Below are positions 17,671-23,674 of a stretch of DNA of 28,686 bases, in pieces. The notes below the pieces were generated by a model. The model was not told where the DNA came from and searched no databases. It worked only from the letters and a program-made list of their open reading frames with translations. The DNA comes from a virus, in IMG/VR virus record IMGVR_UViG_3300036835_000048, positions 1 to 28,686 of that record. One strand, 5' to 3'. A program made the translations under genes and the position numbers. Numbering within the stretch: the first letter of the stretch is position 1; each line of letters begins with the position of its first letter.

Positions 17671-18175
17671 GCACTTTCCTCCGTACTATGCTATCGAGCG
17701 CATCCCCAATAGTTGATGGTTGTGTTGGTGTCATACTCGGCACGCTAAACAAGTCGGGTTTACCTTTTGGGCCAAGTAATGTCCCAGCTTCTTCATTCTC
17801 TTTATATTTACGATATATAAACCCCCAAATGTCAGGTTGCTTACCCACAAGATCAGAATAGTTTTTACTCCAATGGCCGTTATATGGGTCAATGAACCCC
17901 AATAGTTTAACAGGATTATTACAATCCCAAAACTTATACCCACTCTCCCAAATCTCCTTCATCATCGGACCCATTGGGAAATCATACTCGTTTGCTAGTG
18001 TAGAGGGTTTATTTGTCTCAGTATTATATTTAACCCCCCACAAACTATCAATAAATTCACCCACATCTTCATATCCGGCAGCAGCACAAGCGTCAGTGAT
18101 TTTACCCAACAACTCAGCACGTCTTGCCTCTACCATAAGTCGGCGCATGATATTCAGAAACTCGTTCTTGGTCAT
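17642..18175 (-). CDS. uncharacterised phage protein
   Basis: 177 aa from ATG 18175 (SD GAGGA, 8 nt spacing); a GTG at 18193 is an alternative. It has a helical N-terminus (NEFLNIMRRLMVEARRAELL), aromatic-rich middle segments (IDSLWGVKY, MKEIWESGYKFWDCNN, FIDPYNGHWSKNY) and a basic C-terminus (DALDSIVRRKVREKG). I do not recognise the family. It overlaps the gene on each side in the same direction, so the three are coupled. Being next to the putative TerS-like gene, a packaging-linked role is possible, without direct evidence. Confidence 0.5.
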   Translation of the reverse strand: MTKNEFLNIMRRLMVEARRAELLGKITDACAAAGYEDVGEFIDSLWGVKYNTETNKPSTLANEYDFPMGPMMKEIWESGYKFWDCNNPVKLLGFIDPYNGHWSKNYSDLVGKQPDIWGFIYRKYKENEEAGTLLGPKGKPDLFSVPSMTPTQPSTIGDALDSIVRRKVREKGSDTSE

Positions 18176-18335
18176 TGCTCTCTTCCTCTTCACGCATGTC
18201 AGCAGCGTTATGGACTACATTACCGTTTTTTTCAACTCTTGGGTTACACCAACACTCTTTACCACGAACATGAGGTTGTAAATCATCAAGTGGTACAATA
18301 TCAATGAATACCCCCCAGTATTTACTTTTAGTCAC
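18114..18335 (-). CDS. small conserved phage protein with DDL...CWCNP and HNAADMRE motifs
   Basis: 73 aa from GTG 18335; GTGAG from operator 18345-18360 lies 8 nt upstream and decides the start. The pattern IVPLDDLQPHVRGKECWCNPR, then NVVHNAADMREEEE, is a recurrent small phage protein: a DDL..H motif, a Cys-Trp-Cys-x-Pro core and a terminal H-N-x-x-D-x-R-E motif. Cys and His placement suggests metal binding. No function is established as far as I know. The last 20 residues overlap the next gene by about 60 nt, so the true C-terminus could be ancestral read-through. Confidence 0.6.
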   Translation of the reverse strand: MTKSKYWGVFIDIVPLDDLQPHVRGKECWCNPRVEKNGNVVHNAADMREEEESNDQERVSEYHAPTYGRGKTC

Positions 18336-18344
18336 TATGTTGGC

Positions 18345-18360
18345 TCACTATAGTTAGTTA
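18345..18360 (-). promoter_or_regulatory. operator-like site across the Tad2 stop codon
   Basis: One mismatch; coding centre ACTA. It contains the stop codon of the Tad2-like gene, and its GTGAG is the SD of the next gene (GTG 18335). Confidence 0.65.
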
Positions 18361-18719
18361 GCGATCTCCCAATCCTCCGCCAGCAAGTCAGCCTGTGAAC
18401 AAAGCCACGGCACAACGTAACCCTGCGCCGTCATCATGTCCACATGCCCATGATAGTCAACTTCCTTGCCGACAAGCTCGGGACACGCCTTGCCCATCGG
18501 CTTGTCGGCGTCAACCTTGAACCGAGACCCCGGCACGAGGAACAGATACATCCCCTTGCCGTTCCATCCCTTACGTCGAACGCGCGCACCGTGACGTAGT
18601 TCATCGATAGCAGCACCAATATCATGCATTGTTCTCTCCTCTTTACCGAGTATACTGTCACATAACATTTGCCAATGCACCCACTCTAAATTACAATACC
18701 TACATAATGTATCACTCAT
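18354..18719 (-). CDS. Tad2-like (DUF2829) anti-Thoeris protein with N-terminal extension
   Basis: 121 aa. The C-terminal 91 aa match the DUF2829 family, now called Thoeris anti-defence 2: IGAAIDELRHGARVRRKGWNGKG, then MYLFLVPG, and the end VVPWLCSQADLLAEDWEIA. Tad2 proteins sequester the cyclic-nucleotide signal made by Thoeris ThsB and so block abortive defence. The core could start at ATG 18629, which has a strong GAGGAG 6 nt upstream. The longer start at 18719 overlaps the previous stop by 8 nt and adds about 30 residues with LCRYCNLEWVHW, a possible zinc element. Both starts may be used. Its stop codon lies inside operator 18345-18360. Confidence 0.8.
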   Translation of the reverse strand: MSDTLCRYCNLEWVHWQMLCDSILGKEERTMHDIGAAIDELRHGARVRRKGWNGKGMYLFLVPGSRFKVDADKPMGKACPELVGKEVDYHGHVDMMTAQGYVVPWLCSQADLLAEDWEIAN

Positions 18720-19065
18720 TTTTATTCTCTATACGTACATGCGCGCGTTCTTTTGATATATCGCGCATGTATTCACTTTCATATATTTGGCATACCTCCT
18801 TGCCCTCCCACGCATTCATAAACTCAGTTGGTAAATGCATTGTTCTGCCATTAATGTATATTGATATATACCAATATTTAAACTCATTTACATCTTGCCG
18901 CTTCACTACATAGTGCGCGCCACTCTTACCTTTGGCGCGATAGTATCTAAATTGACCAGTATCTAGTTTCACAATACCACTTGCCCAATTAAGTCTATCA
19001 CCCCATACTACATTTACATCATTCCCTTCACTGTCAGTCCCAATAATTTTAGTGTTCATTGGCAT
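18712..19065 (-). CDS. uncharacterised accessory protein
   Basis: 117 aa from ATG 19065 (MPMNTKIIG), chosen for AGGAG 9 nt upstream. Mixed beta/alpha composition with aromatic residues: VVWGDRLNWASGIVKLDTGQ, then YYRAKGKSGAHYV and YWYISIYINGRTMHLP. No family recognised. It lies in the small-gene block between TerL and portal and is coupled to the Tad2-like gene by an 8-nt overlap, so a role in counter-defence is possible, without other evidence. Confidence 0.5.
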   Translation of the reverse strand: MPMNTKIIGTDSEGNDVNVVWGDRLNWASGIVKLDTGQFRYYRAKGKSGAHYVVKRQDVNEFKYWYISIYINGRTMHLPTEFMNAWEGKEVCQIYESEYMRDISKERAHVRIENKNE

Positions 19066-19115
19066 AGGTACTACTCCTACTCGTATGTGCGTGTGCGCAA
19101 ACACGCGACACGTTT

Positions 19116-19214
19116 TCAATCTCTCCCGAACCCTAATCGTCTAAGTACCAATACAACACACATAAACACAATAACAAATATGGCAACCACTCCAGCATCG
19201 TGTATCACACTCAT
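19116..19214 (-). CDS. 32-residue small membrane protein
   Basis: MSVIHDAGVV... with one hydrophobic segment (about 8-25: VVAIFVIVFMCVVLVL) followed by basic RRLGFGRD, giving an N-out/C-in style single-pass peptide. The ATG is 5 nt after the stop of the HiPIP-like gene, so it is probably coupled; it has no clear SD. It is too short for standard gene calls but sits in the one gap of this operon that would otherwise be empty. A small holin-like or regulatory peptide is possible. Confidence 0.4.
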   Translation of the reverse strand: MSVIHDAGVVAIFVIVFMCVVLVLRRLGFGRD

Positions 19215-19219
19215 AGTTT

Positions 19220-19618
19220 TTATGCAGCTTTACCGAACTTACGTTGAAAATACTTACACCACCCATTAATATTAATTATACCAACTACCTTGTCGCATGT
19301 GCCAGAGCCATTGTGATCTGATACGCTAAAGTGTGTACATAGCCCACATCGCTCTTTCATATTACTCGCCTGATTAGTGTACTGCGCTTCAACTTTAGTT
19401 GCCTTCGGTATCAGTGCCATGTCCATTATCCCCAAGTGTGCGCTCATACGAGTATATACATCACACAATTCCTTAGTAAAGTATATATGCTCACGTGTAA
19501 TGAGCACATGTATACGCATTATTAATACACTTAATATGGTCATACCTATAGCAACTACGACCATGAACAACACAAACTCACTATTGTTAGTGATATTACT
19601 AGTAGTGCTACTGCCCAT
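19220..19618 (-). CDS. membrane-anchored HiPIP-like cysteine protein
   Basis: 132 aa. One N-terminal transmembrane segment (about 15-40, VLFMVVVAIGMTILSVLIM) is followed by a cytosolic or periplasmic domain whose Cys91, Cys94, Cys108 and Cys121 are spaced C-x2-C-x13-C-x12-C with a closing GWCKYF. That is very close to high-potential iron-sulfur proteins (C-x2-C-x14-C-x13-C, GWC). It could bind a [4Fe-4S] cluster or zinc. The start ATG has GGAG 6 nt upstream. Operator 19578-19593 sits within the first 14 codons (NITNNSE). Redox or signalling function is unknown; a structural zinc knuckle is the alternative. Confidence 0.6.
   Translation of the reverse strand: MGSSTTSNITNNSEFVLFMVVVAIGMTILSVLIMRIHVLITREHIYFTKELCDVYTRMSAHLGIMDMALIPKATKVEAQYTNQASNMKERCGLCTHFSVSDHNGSGTCDKVVGIININGWCKYFQRKFGKAA
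19578..19593 (-). promoter_or_regulatory. operator-like palindrome in the 5' end of the HiPIP-like gene
   Basis: Perfect match, coding centre ACAA, within the first 14 codons (NITNNSE). Confidence 0.6.
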
Positions 19619-19757
19619 CCATCACTCCTCTAATGTTATTATATACATCAACACCACTAAACGTATAAACAGCCATCATAACTATCGAACCGGCAGCAAA
19701 TAATAACAATATGACCAATAACACAGTTACGAACCACTCAATAGGTTCGATACTCAT
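19608..19757 (-). CDS. small single-pass membrane protein after TerL
   Basis: 49 aa from ATG 19757 (MSIEPIEWF); a longer in-frame start upstream is less likely since it would run into the TerL gene end. A long hydrophobic segment (about 9-30, VTVLLVILLLFAAGSIVMMAV) is followed by a polar C-terminus (YNNIRGVMDGQ). It overlaps the next gene by 11 nt. A tiny integral membrane protein beside TerL and another membrane protein would fit a holin, pinholin or spanin component, but no endolysin is present to confirm this. Confidence 0.5.
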   Translation of the reverse strand: MSIEPIEWFVTVLLVILLLFAAGSIVMMAVYTFSGVDVYNNIRGVMDGQ

Positions 19758-19795
19758 TTTATAACTCGCACAAGTGTACGTAGTGCGAGCATGTA

Positions 19796-21247
19796 TTAGG
19801 TCCACGCACGTACAGGCATATGGCCGCGCCTCTCCCGCGCCTCACGCCTACGTATCTCACTACGAGTGTTACCCTCTACCCACTCATATGCACCGGCACT
19901 GCGCGCCACCAAACACGCATATTGTAGAGCATCACATATATGCGAGCTTTCATTTTTATCAGGTACGGGTTTAGATTGCCCTTGTTTAGTTTTACTGTAC
20001 CTGTACCCACCATTGAGTGCTGCAATCAAATTAGGGCACCCATACTCACTAATGAGCAGGGCAGGGCCGCCATCTACACTGGCACCAAGGAAATACTCAA
20101 CAGCTTGTATACGTAACTCAATGTCATTAGTAGGTGCGGGAAACGCATACTTGAACCCAAGGTTATTAAGTACTTTAAAATTATTAATTTCAAAATTATC
20201 AGGTCTATACTCACCACTTGGATCACCAATGATCACTATTGGTTTACTTATATACAACGGGTCCATTAATGCCGGTCGAAGTGTACTTTTGACATGTAGC
20301 ACAATACCCACATCCTCGGCAGGGCACTCTTTAAGCACAAGTAACCTACCACGATGGTCAACCTGTGTAATAATGCTCCACGGGTTCCTCCCAAAGTCCT
20401 GACCTATTAATAACATTTTATTGGATACAGGTTCGACATTAGGAACGCAATGGTAACGACGAGTAAAAGTACTAGCAAACACAGCCGTTCCACTTGGGTC
20501 GCGTCCATACTCCGCATCAACATAACGACGTACCCAATCTTGGTTCTTGGTTTGTGCGGCACGAGCATAATACTCTTTCCCACGTGCTATTCGATCAGGA
20601 TGATCCTCCGGCAAGAGGATAGATTGTGCGTTTTGATTTAGGTGTGGTATGTTCTCGGCACCACCTATAATTTCGCCCGAAGGGGCGAATACTAACGGAG
20701 TACGACCACCCGGTTGCTTAAATACTTCAAATTGATTCGGTGCGTTCTCTAAAAATTCATGCCAGTCACTATTCTCAGTAGGAAAATTACTATCGCCAAT
20801 AATACCACTCCAAGTAGGAACGCCAAAACGACCCCTCGGGAACCTACCACAACGACCGCCCAAAGGGTCAATAAGGTGAACATTAACTTCAGAAAATTCA
20901 TTCACCCACGCCCCCGTTAATTGAGTACTAAGTAAGCGCCGTTCATCCGCTGGTTCATCTAACGGCAGGAACAACCATTCGCTTCGTATATCATCAAAAT
21001 TAATATACAAAGTACTTTCACTGACTTTCCACTCAGCAATCTCTTCCAGCCACATCATACAGTCTTTAAGTACGGTCATTTTTAACTGTGAGAGTGTTTG
21101 ACGGACTACGGCGAACCGTGTGTGACGCAACCCGTCATCCCCCGGCACCTGCATAGCAGCCCTTCTTACGAGTTCCATAATACACGAAGTGGTTTTGCCA
21201 GAACCAATTGGGCCTAAAATGAGCCGTCCAAAGGACTGGCTCGCCAT
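19796..21247 (-). CDS. terL: terminase large subunit
   Basis: 483 aa. The ATPase domain has Walker A GPIGSGKT (12-19), a Walker B-like GAWVNEF (112-118) with Glu, and the GRCGRFP motif (131-137). The C-terminal RNase H-like nuclease has GQDFG with Asp284, GDPSG with Asp342, and HICDALQY with Asp439, all in the expected order. It pumps phage DNA into the procapsid through the portal and cuts the concatemer. Length is normal for the family. It heads the leftward late region; operator 21308-21323 and promoter 21420-21446 lie upstream. A separate small subunit is not obvious; 17134-17670 is the best candidate. Confidence 0.93.
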   Translation of the reverse strand: MASQSFGRLILGPIGSGKTTSCIMELVRRAAMQVPGDDGLRHTRFAVVRQTLSQLKMTVLKDCMMWLEEIAEWKVSESTLYINFDDIRSEWLFLPLDEPADERRLLSTQLTGAWVNEFSEVNVHLIDPLGGRCGRFPRGRFGVPTWSGIIGDSNFPTENSDWHEFLENAPNQFEVFKQPGGRTPLVFAPSGEIIGGAENIPHLNQNAQSILLPEDHPDRIARGKEYYARAAQTKNQDWVRRYVDAEYGRDPSGTAVFASTFTRRYHCVPNVEPVSNKMLLIGQDFGRNPWSIITQVDHRGRLLVLKECPAEDVGIVLHVKSTLRPALMDPLYISKPIVIIGDPSGEYRPDNFEINNFKVLNNLGFKYAFPAPTNDIELRIQAVEYFLGASVDGGPALLISEYGCPNLIAALNGGYRYSKTKQGQSKPVPDKNESSHICDALQYACLVARSAGAYEWVEGNTRSEIRRREARERRGHMPVRAWT

Positions 21248-21307
21248 AAAAGAGCTAATGGTGGGTGGTGCGTCGTATTTTATACTAGTTGCTATGTCGG
21301 CACCACA

Positions 21308-21323
21308 TCACTATAATTAGTGA
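21308..21323 (-). promoter_or_regulatory. operator-like palindrome upstream of terL
   Basis: Perfect TCACTA-N4-TAGTGA, about 60 nt before the terL ATG and between it and the putative late promoter. On the coding strand the centre is ATTA. In this position a bound protein would stop transcription before terL. Confidence 0.6.
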
Positions 21324-21334
21324 GTAAAAAATGA

Positions 21335-21382
21335 GTGGGTGCCGTGTCAGAACCTGGGGGGCAATGAATTAACGGCACCCAC
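21335..21382. repeat. 11-bp inverted repeat with 26-nt loop
   Basis: GTGGGTGCCGT at 21335-21345 pairs perfectly with ACGGCACCCAC at 21372-21382. It lies between the putative late promoter and terL. No T-run follows, so it is not a standard terminator; a protein-binding site, attenuator or packaging-related signal is possible. Confidence 0.55.
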
Positions 21383-21419
21383 CCTGCAAGGCGATGGACG
21401 GTTCCTTGCATTATTTTAT

Positions 21420-21446
21420 GTTATAACATTAGTTTGATTATGTCAA
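21420..21446 (-). promoter_or_regulatory. putative late promoter upstream of terL
   Basis: Minus strand TTGACA (21446..21441), 15-nt spacer, TATAAC (21425..21420). The spacer is short. Upstream of -35 (21459-21546) the minus strand carries repeated A-tracts, which can act as UP elements or bend DNA. It shares the CTATTGACA core with other promoters of the window. Confidence 0.45.
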
Positions 21447-21652
21447 TAGTGTTATTTGGTTTTTGTTTTTTTATTTTCTCATTTATGGAAAATGCAAGCG
21501 GTAACAGTTTTTTATTTTTTTGGTTTGTACGTTTTTTGTTTTTGGGTGATCTGAGTGTTTGAGACCTAATAACGGCCGGTCGCACCCCCCTGCCATGTCC
21601 AACTCGGGGTGGGGTCGAGCCGTACTCCATATGTCCGATGTGGAATTGGGAC

Positions 21653-21682
21653 AAAAAAAGAGCGAGCGCATTGCTGCGCTCT
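21653..21682 (-). terminator. intrinsic terminator of the short leftward operon
   Basis: On the minus strand, stem GAGCGCA / TGCGCTC with GCAA tetraloop (21681..21664), then GCTC and seven T residues (21659..21653). It directly overlaps the stop codon of the 21681-21941 gene and would isolate that operon from the late region. Confidence 0.75.
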
Positions 21683-21941
21683 ATGCATAGTGTCCAACAA
21701 CTCTATGTCCAATGATACCATCAAGCCTAAGAGCATTCTTGCAATAGGCTGGCGGATAGATAGTGATAGGATGCTTGTTGCTAATCCAAACATCGTATAA
21801 CAATTCAAGCAACTCACGCCATTCATCCTTTGTCTTAGGGTCAGCATTGATTGAACGTCTGTAGTATCTAGTATGTGACTTGCGATATTCATGCCATGCC
21901 TTTGTGTCTAGCAGATGTTGATATTTCTTTACCATGTCCAT
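21681..21941 (-). CDS. small basic protein of the regulated leftward operon
   Basis: 86 aa from ATG 21941, chosen because GGAGC lies 7 nt upstream in the same GGAGCTACAG context as the preceding gene. Rich in Tyr, Lys, Arg and Trp (YQHLLDTKAWHEYRKSHTRYYRR; DEWRELLELLYDVWISNKHP; CKNALRLDGIIGHR). It looks helical and basic, perhaps nucleic-acid binding; no family is recognised. It is the second gene behind the operator-embedded promoter at 22364-22392 and ends at a strong terminator. Confidence 0.6.
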   Translation of the reverse strand: MDMVKKYQHLLDTKAWHEYRKSHTRYYRRSINADPKTKDEWRELLELLYDVWISNKHPITIYPPAYCKNALRLDGIIGHRVVGHYA

Positions 21942-21962
21942 TGCTGTAGCTCCAAAGTAAAT

Positions 21963-21982
21963 GGGGCGCATTGCTGCGCCCC
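21963..21982 (-). terminator. GC-rich hairpin between two leftward genes
   Basis: Perfect 8-bp stem GGGGCGCA / TGCGCCCC with a GCAA loop on the transcribed minus strand, followed by ATTTACTTT rather than a clean T-run. Probably a partial terminator or mRNA processing/stability element between genes 21993 and 21681. The stem core (GCGCA..TGCGC) recurs at 21664 and 24855. Confidence 0.5.
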
Positions 21983-21992
21983 AATTATTCGA

Positions 21993-22307
21993 TCACTTAC
22001 CTTTCTTGGCGAGTGAACCAAAGTTGACCTTGCCCTTACCGCGTGTCTGCTTCTCGGGAACAACACCACAAGCAAGACCGTAACGATAAGAGAAGATCAT
22101 CTTGCTGCCAGTCTCAACGTTACAAGCACTGGCGAAATCACTCTCAAAATCCGCCTTAGCCGCCGCCAAAGCTTCAATGGCATTGCGAAGCTTTGTGTAT
22201 TTCACTTCCAAATTCTTTGGAAGCGATGACGGTTCAACGTTCTGCCATTCCACATCATCCTTGGCATTGGATGAAGCATTATTCGAGGGAATTGTGAACT
22301 GTGCCAT
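21993..22307 (-). CDS. unrecognised protein behind an operator-controlled promoter
   Basis: 104 aa from ATG 22307 (MAQFTIPSNN), chosen for AGGAGC 7 nt upstream; an ATG at 22328 lacks an SD. It has a Ser/Asn-rich N-terminus, a central helix (VKYTKLRNAIEALAAAKADFESDF), a short segment with two Cys, and a basic Gly/Lys tail (RGKGKVNFGSLAKKGK). Base composition is richer in G+C than most genes here, suggesting strong expression. It is the first gene after a near-consensus promoter whose -10 lies in a palindromic operator, so it is likely a key switched early product. Function unknown. Confidence 0.65.
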   Translation of the reverse strand: MAQFTIPSNNASSNAKDDVEWQNVEPSSLPKNLEVKYTKLRNAIEALAAAKADFESDFASACNVETGSKMIFSYRYGLACGVVPEKQTRGKGKVNFGSLAKKGK

Positions 22308-22358
22308 TTCTGTAGCTCCTGCTTTCATCTATCAAATCGCCGCCTCGTTTGGCGACGG

Positions 22359-22373
22359 TCACTATGATAGTGA
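22359..22373 (-). promoter_or_regulatory. 15-bp operator variant overlapping a -10 hexamer
   Basis: TCACTAT-G-ATAGTGA on the plus strand (minus centre C), a perfect palindrome around one base. The -10 of the leftward promoter is inside it, so a bound protein would exclude RNA polymerase. Confidence 0.75.
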
Positions 22374-22392
22374 ATTTGCCGAGCCGTGTCAA
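22364..22392 (-). promoter_or_regulatory. operator-controlled leftward promoter
   Basis: Minus strand TTGACA (22392..22387), 17-nt spacer, TATCAT (22369..22364), about 60 nt before the 22307 start. The -10 is embedded in the 15-bp palindrome. The same layout is seen at 28635-28663. Confidence 0.75.
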
Positions 22393-22580
22393 GCGAAAAA
22401 ATTTCTCAATGAAATCAGAGGCTTGCGGATTTCCACAAGTGTTAATATAAAATAAAATAGAACGTAAATAAAATCCAGTTCTCGTTAGATCGAGCACTCA
22501 TCAATATTATGTTAAGTAACCATAGCTCAAGTGTATGTCAAGTAGACAGAGAAAGCGTCTGATAGACCGAGATCGGCACA

Positions 22581-22851
22581 GCTAACCCATTGATATGACT
22601 TGTTTTTACCGTCTGGTAGCCATCGCTCACGGCAGTAGCAAGAATGTGTTATATATATATAATATATTGTAGAATATAGATCGTAGATTTTTGTCGTAAG
22701 GAAGTCACGGGCCTAATGCTCTTGATACTGAGACCGCCAACTAGTCTCAGTATCATCAACTGTCTCAGTATCATAAGCACCTAAAAGACCTTCTAGCAAA
22801 CAGTGTATGCGTCTCTGCATTCTACATTACCCTGCCGAGCTAACCCATTGA
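22581..22851. repeat. 13-bp direct repeat pair GCTAACCCATTGA
   Basis: Identical 13-mers at 22581-22593 and 22839-22851, each followed by (A/T)AT. They are 258 nt apart, close to the 270-nt distance between the two copies of the 21-bp element, so both may be remnants of a duplication or iterated binding sites. Confidence 0.6.
22723..22774 (+). repeat. 12-bp-stem hairpin with repeated right arm
   Basis: TGATACTGAGAC (22723-22734) pairs perfectly with GTCTCAGTATCA (22744-22755) around the 9-nt loop CGCCAACTA. GTCTCAGTATCAT recurs at 22762-22774, 18 nt downstream, so the left arm can pair with either copy. The loop and inner stem recur at 22998-23020. Confidence 0.65.
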
Positions 22852-22894
22852 AATCGTTCGATAAAATAAATTTAATAATGTTAGGGAAATGCTA

Positions 22895-22922
22895 TTGACA
22901 TTCACTTACATTCCGGTATACT
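22895..22922 (+). promoter_or_regulatory. rightward early promoter
   Basis: TTGACA (22895-22900), 16-nt spacer, TATACT (22917-22922). It is the only strong promoter seen upstream of the rightward genes from 23073. No palindromic operator overlaps it. The leader of about 140 nt contains the second 21-bp hairpin and a short open frame. Confidence 0.65.
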
Positions 22923-22964
22923 GTCAGAGCAGTCGAGTAATAGGTCAGTGTTTGTTGGTGCCGT

Positions 22965-23057
22965 ATGAGTATATTAAAAACACTTAACGGTGAACGATTG
23001 AGACCGCCAACTAGTCTCAAGAGCAGTAAGCACATGCAAGTAAGATGTAACCAATAG
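22965..23057 (+). CDS. possible 30-residue leader peptide
   Basis: An open frame of 30 codons (MSILKTLNGERLRPPTSLKS...) inside the leader of the 22895 promoter, ending 15 nt before the next gene. It contains the translated 21-bp repeat (LRPPTSL). The other repeat copy lies in a 22-codon frame (22716-22784) in the same register. The SD is weak. It could be a regulatory leader with a Pro-Pro stall site, or chance. Confidence 0.3.
   Translation: MSILKTLNGERLRPPTSLKSSKHMQVRCNQ
22998..23020 (+). repeat. second copy of the conserved-loop hairpin
   Basis: TTGAGAC (22998-23004) and GTCTCAA (23014-23020) flank the same 9-nt loop CGCCAACTA as at 22735-22743. The seventh stem pair is T-A here and C-G in the first copy, one compensatory change. 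It is in the leader of the rightward early transcript. Confidence 0.6.
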
Positions 23058-23072
23058 AAAGGATATAGATCA

Positions 23073-23651
23073 ATGCCAAAACTTCGCCCTGCCGTTGATA
23101 GCTTAAAGGATGCACAGCGTCATATAGCAGTCTTTCGAGCACGGATGTATAAAACAAAAAATAATCAAGAACTATTGGCGAAAATAAATGAGATCGTATC
23201 TACATTAGATATAATAATTGCTAATACGCCAGATGAAAACGACACTATTACAAATAAACAACTCGATAATGCACTCAATTTAATTGATAAAGAGAAGAAA
23301 AAAACTATACCAAAAATCGACCTTCTCGCTGCCGTTAGACATATCTATTCTGCAACCAATTCGCGTGATGCGATGACCGCAGGATTGAGCTATGGTTTTT
23401 CACAAGAACAAATAAAAAAAGTGATGGTGAGGGCACCAGTTGATACGCCACTTGGTAAAGTAATAGCTAAACTTAAATCACAACCAATACCCGTATCACC
23501 TACACCCACACCACATTTACCACCTCCCCCTCCTGCCGTTAGAACACCTACAGCACCTGTAGTGTTAGAGGATGAGGAGGATGATGTCACTAATGATAGT
23601 GACAGTGATATTGATATGGACGATGAGTTAAGAGCGAAATTAGGTATATAA
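23073..23651 (+). CDS. first rightward early protein, helical with Pro-rich linker and acidic tail
   Basis: 192 aa. A helical N-terminal domain (about 1-130; DSLKDAQRHIAVFRARMYK, LAKINEIVSTLDIIIAN, SYGFSQEQIKKVMVRAP), a Pro-rich linker (PVSPTPTPHLPPPPP, about 147-161) and a very acidic tail (LEDEEDDVTNDSDSDIDMDDE) ending ELRAKLGI. The SYGFSQEQIKKVM segment could be a helix-turn-helix. Acidic tails on early phage proteins often mimic DNA or bind host enzymes; that is inference. Operator 23587-23602 encodes part of the tail (VTNDSD). SD AAGGA before ATG. Family not recognised. Confidence 0.65.
   Translation: MPKLRPAVDSLKDAQRHIAVFRARMYKTKNNQELLAKINEIVSTLDIIIANTPDENDTITNKQLDNALNLIDKEKKKTIPKIDLLAAVRHIYSATNSRDAMTAGLSYGFSQEQIKKVMVRAPVDTPLGKVIAKLKSQPIPVSPTPTPHLPPPPPAVRTPTAPVVLEDEEDDVTNDSDSDIDMDDELRAKLGI
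23587..23602 (+). promoter_or_regulatory. operator-like palindrome in the first early gene
   Basis: Perfect match, coding centre ATGA, encoding VTNDSD in the acidic tail. Confidence 0.6.
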
Positions 23652-23674
23652 CTATAACAGAATGGGAGAGAGCA

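Larger units (their letters stand above)
21248..21680. other. 433-bp gene-free region ahead of the late genes
   Basis: No credible gene on either strand. It holds, from right to left in late-transcription order, the terminator of the 21681 gene, a GC-rich stretch (about 21570-21620), A-tracts, the putative promoter, the 11-bp inverted repeat and operator 21308. Open frames here are low-complexity and lack SD sites. Confidence 0.6.
22308..23072. other. divergent control region of about 765 bp
   Basis: Between leftward gene 21993-22307 and rightward gene 23073. It contains a leftward promoter/operator (22359-22392), direct repeats GCTAACCCATTGA (22581-22593 and 22839-22851), an alternating-AT tract (about 22648-22670), a 12-bp-stem hairpin (22723-22755), a third copy of its right arm, a rightward promoter (22895-22922) and a second copy of a 21-bp element (22999-23019). 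The AT tract plus repeats could be a replication origin, but no initiator gene is visible in the window. No tRNA-like fold was found. Confidence 0.6.

Noticed and set aside
22520-22545. Leftward TTGACA near 22540 as another promoter
   Set aside because: No acceptable -10 at 15-18 nt spacing.
22716-22784. 22-codon frame as a definite gene
   Set aside because: No good SD and no known promoter upstream; retained only in the repeat finding.
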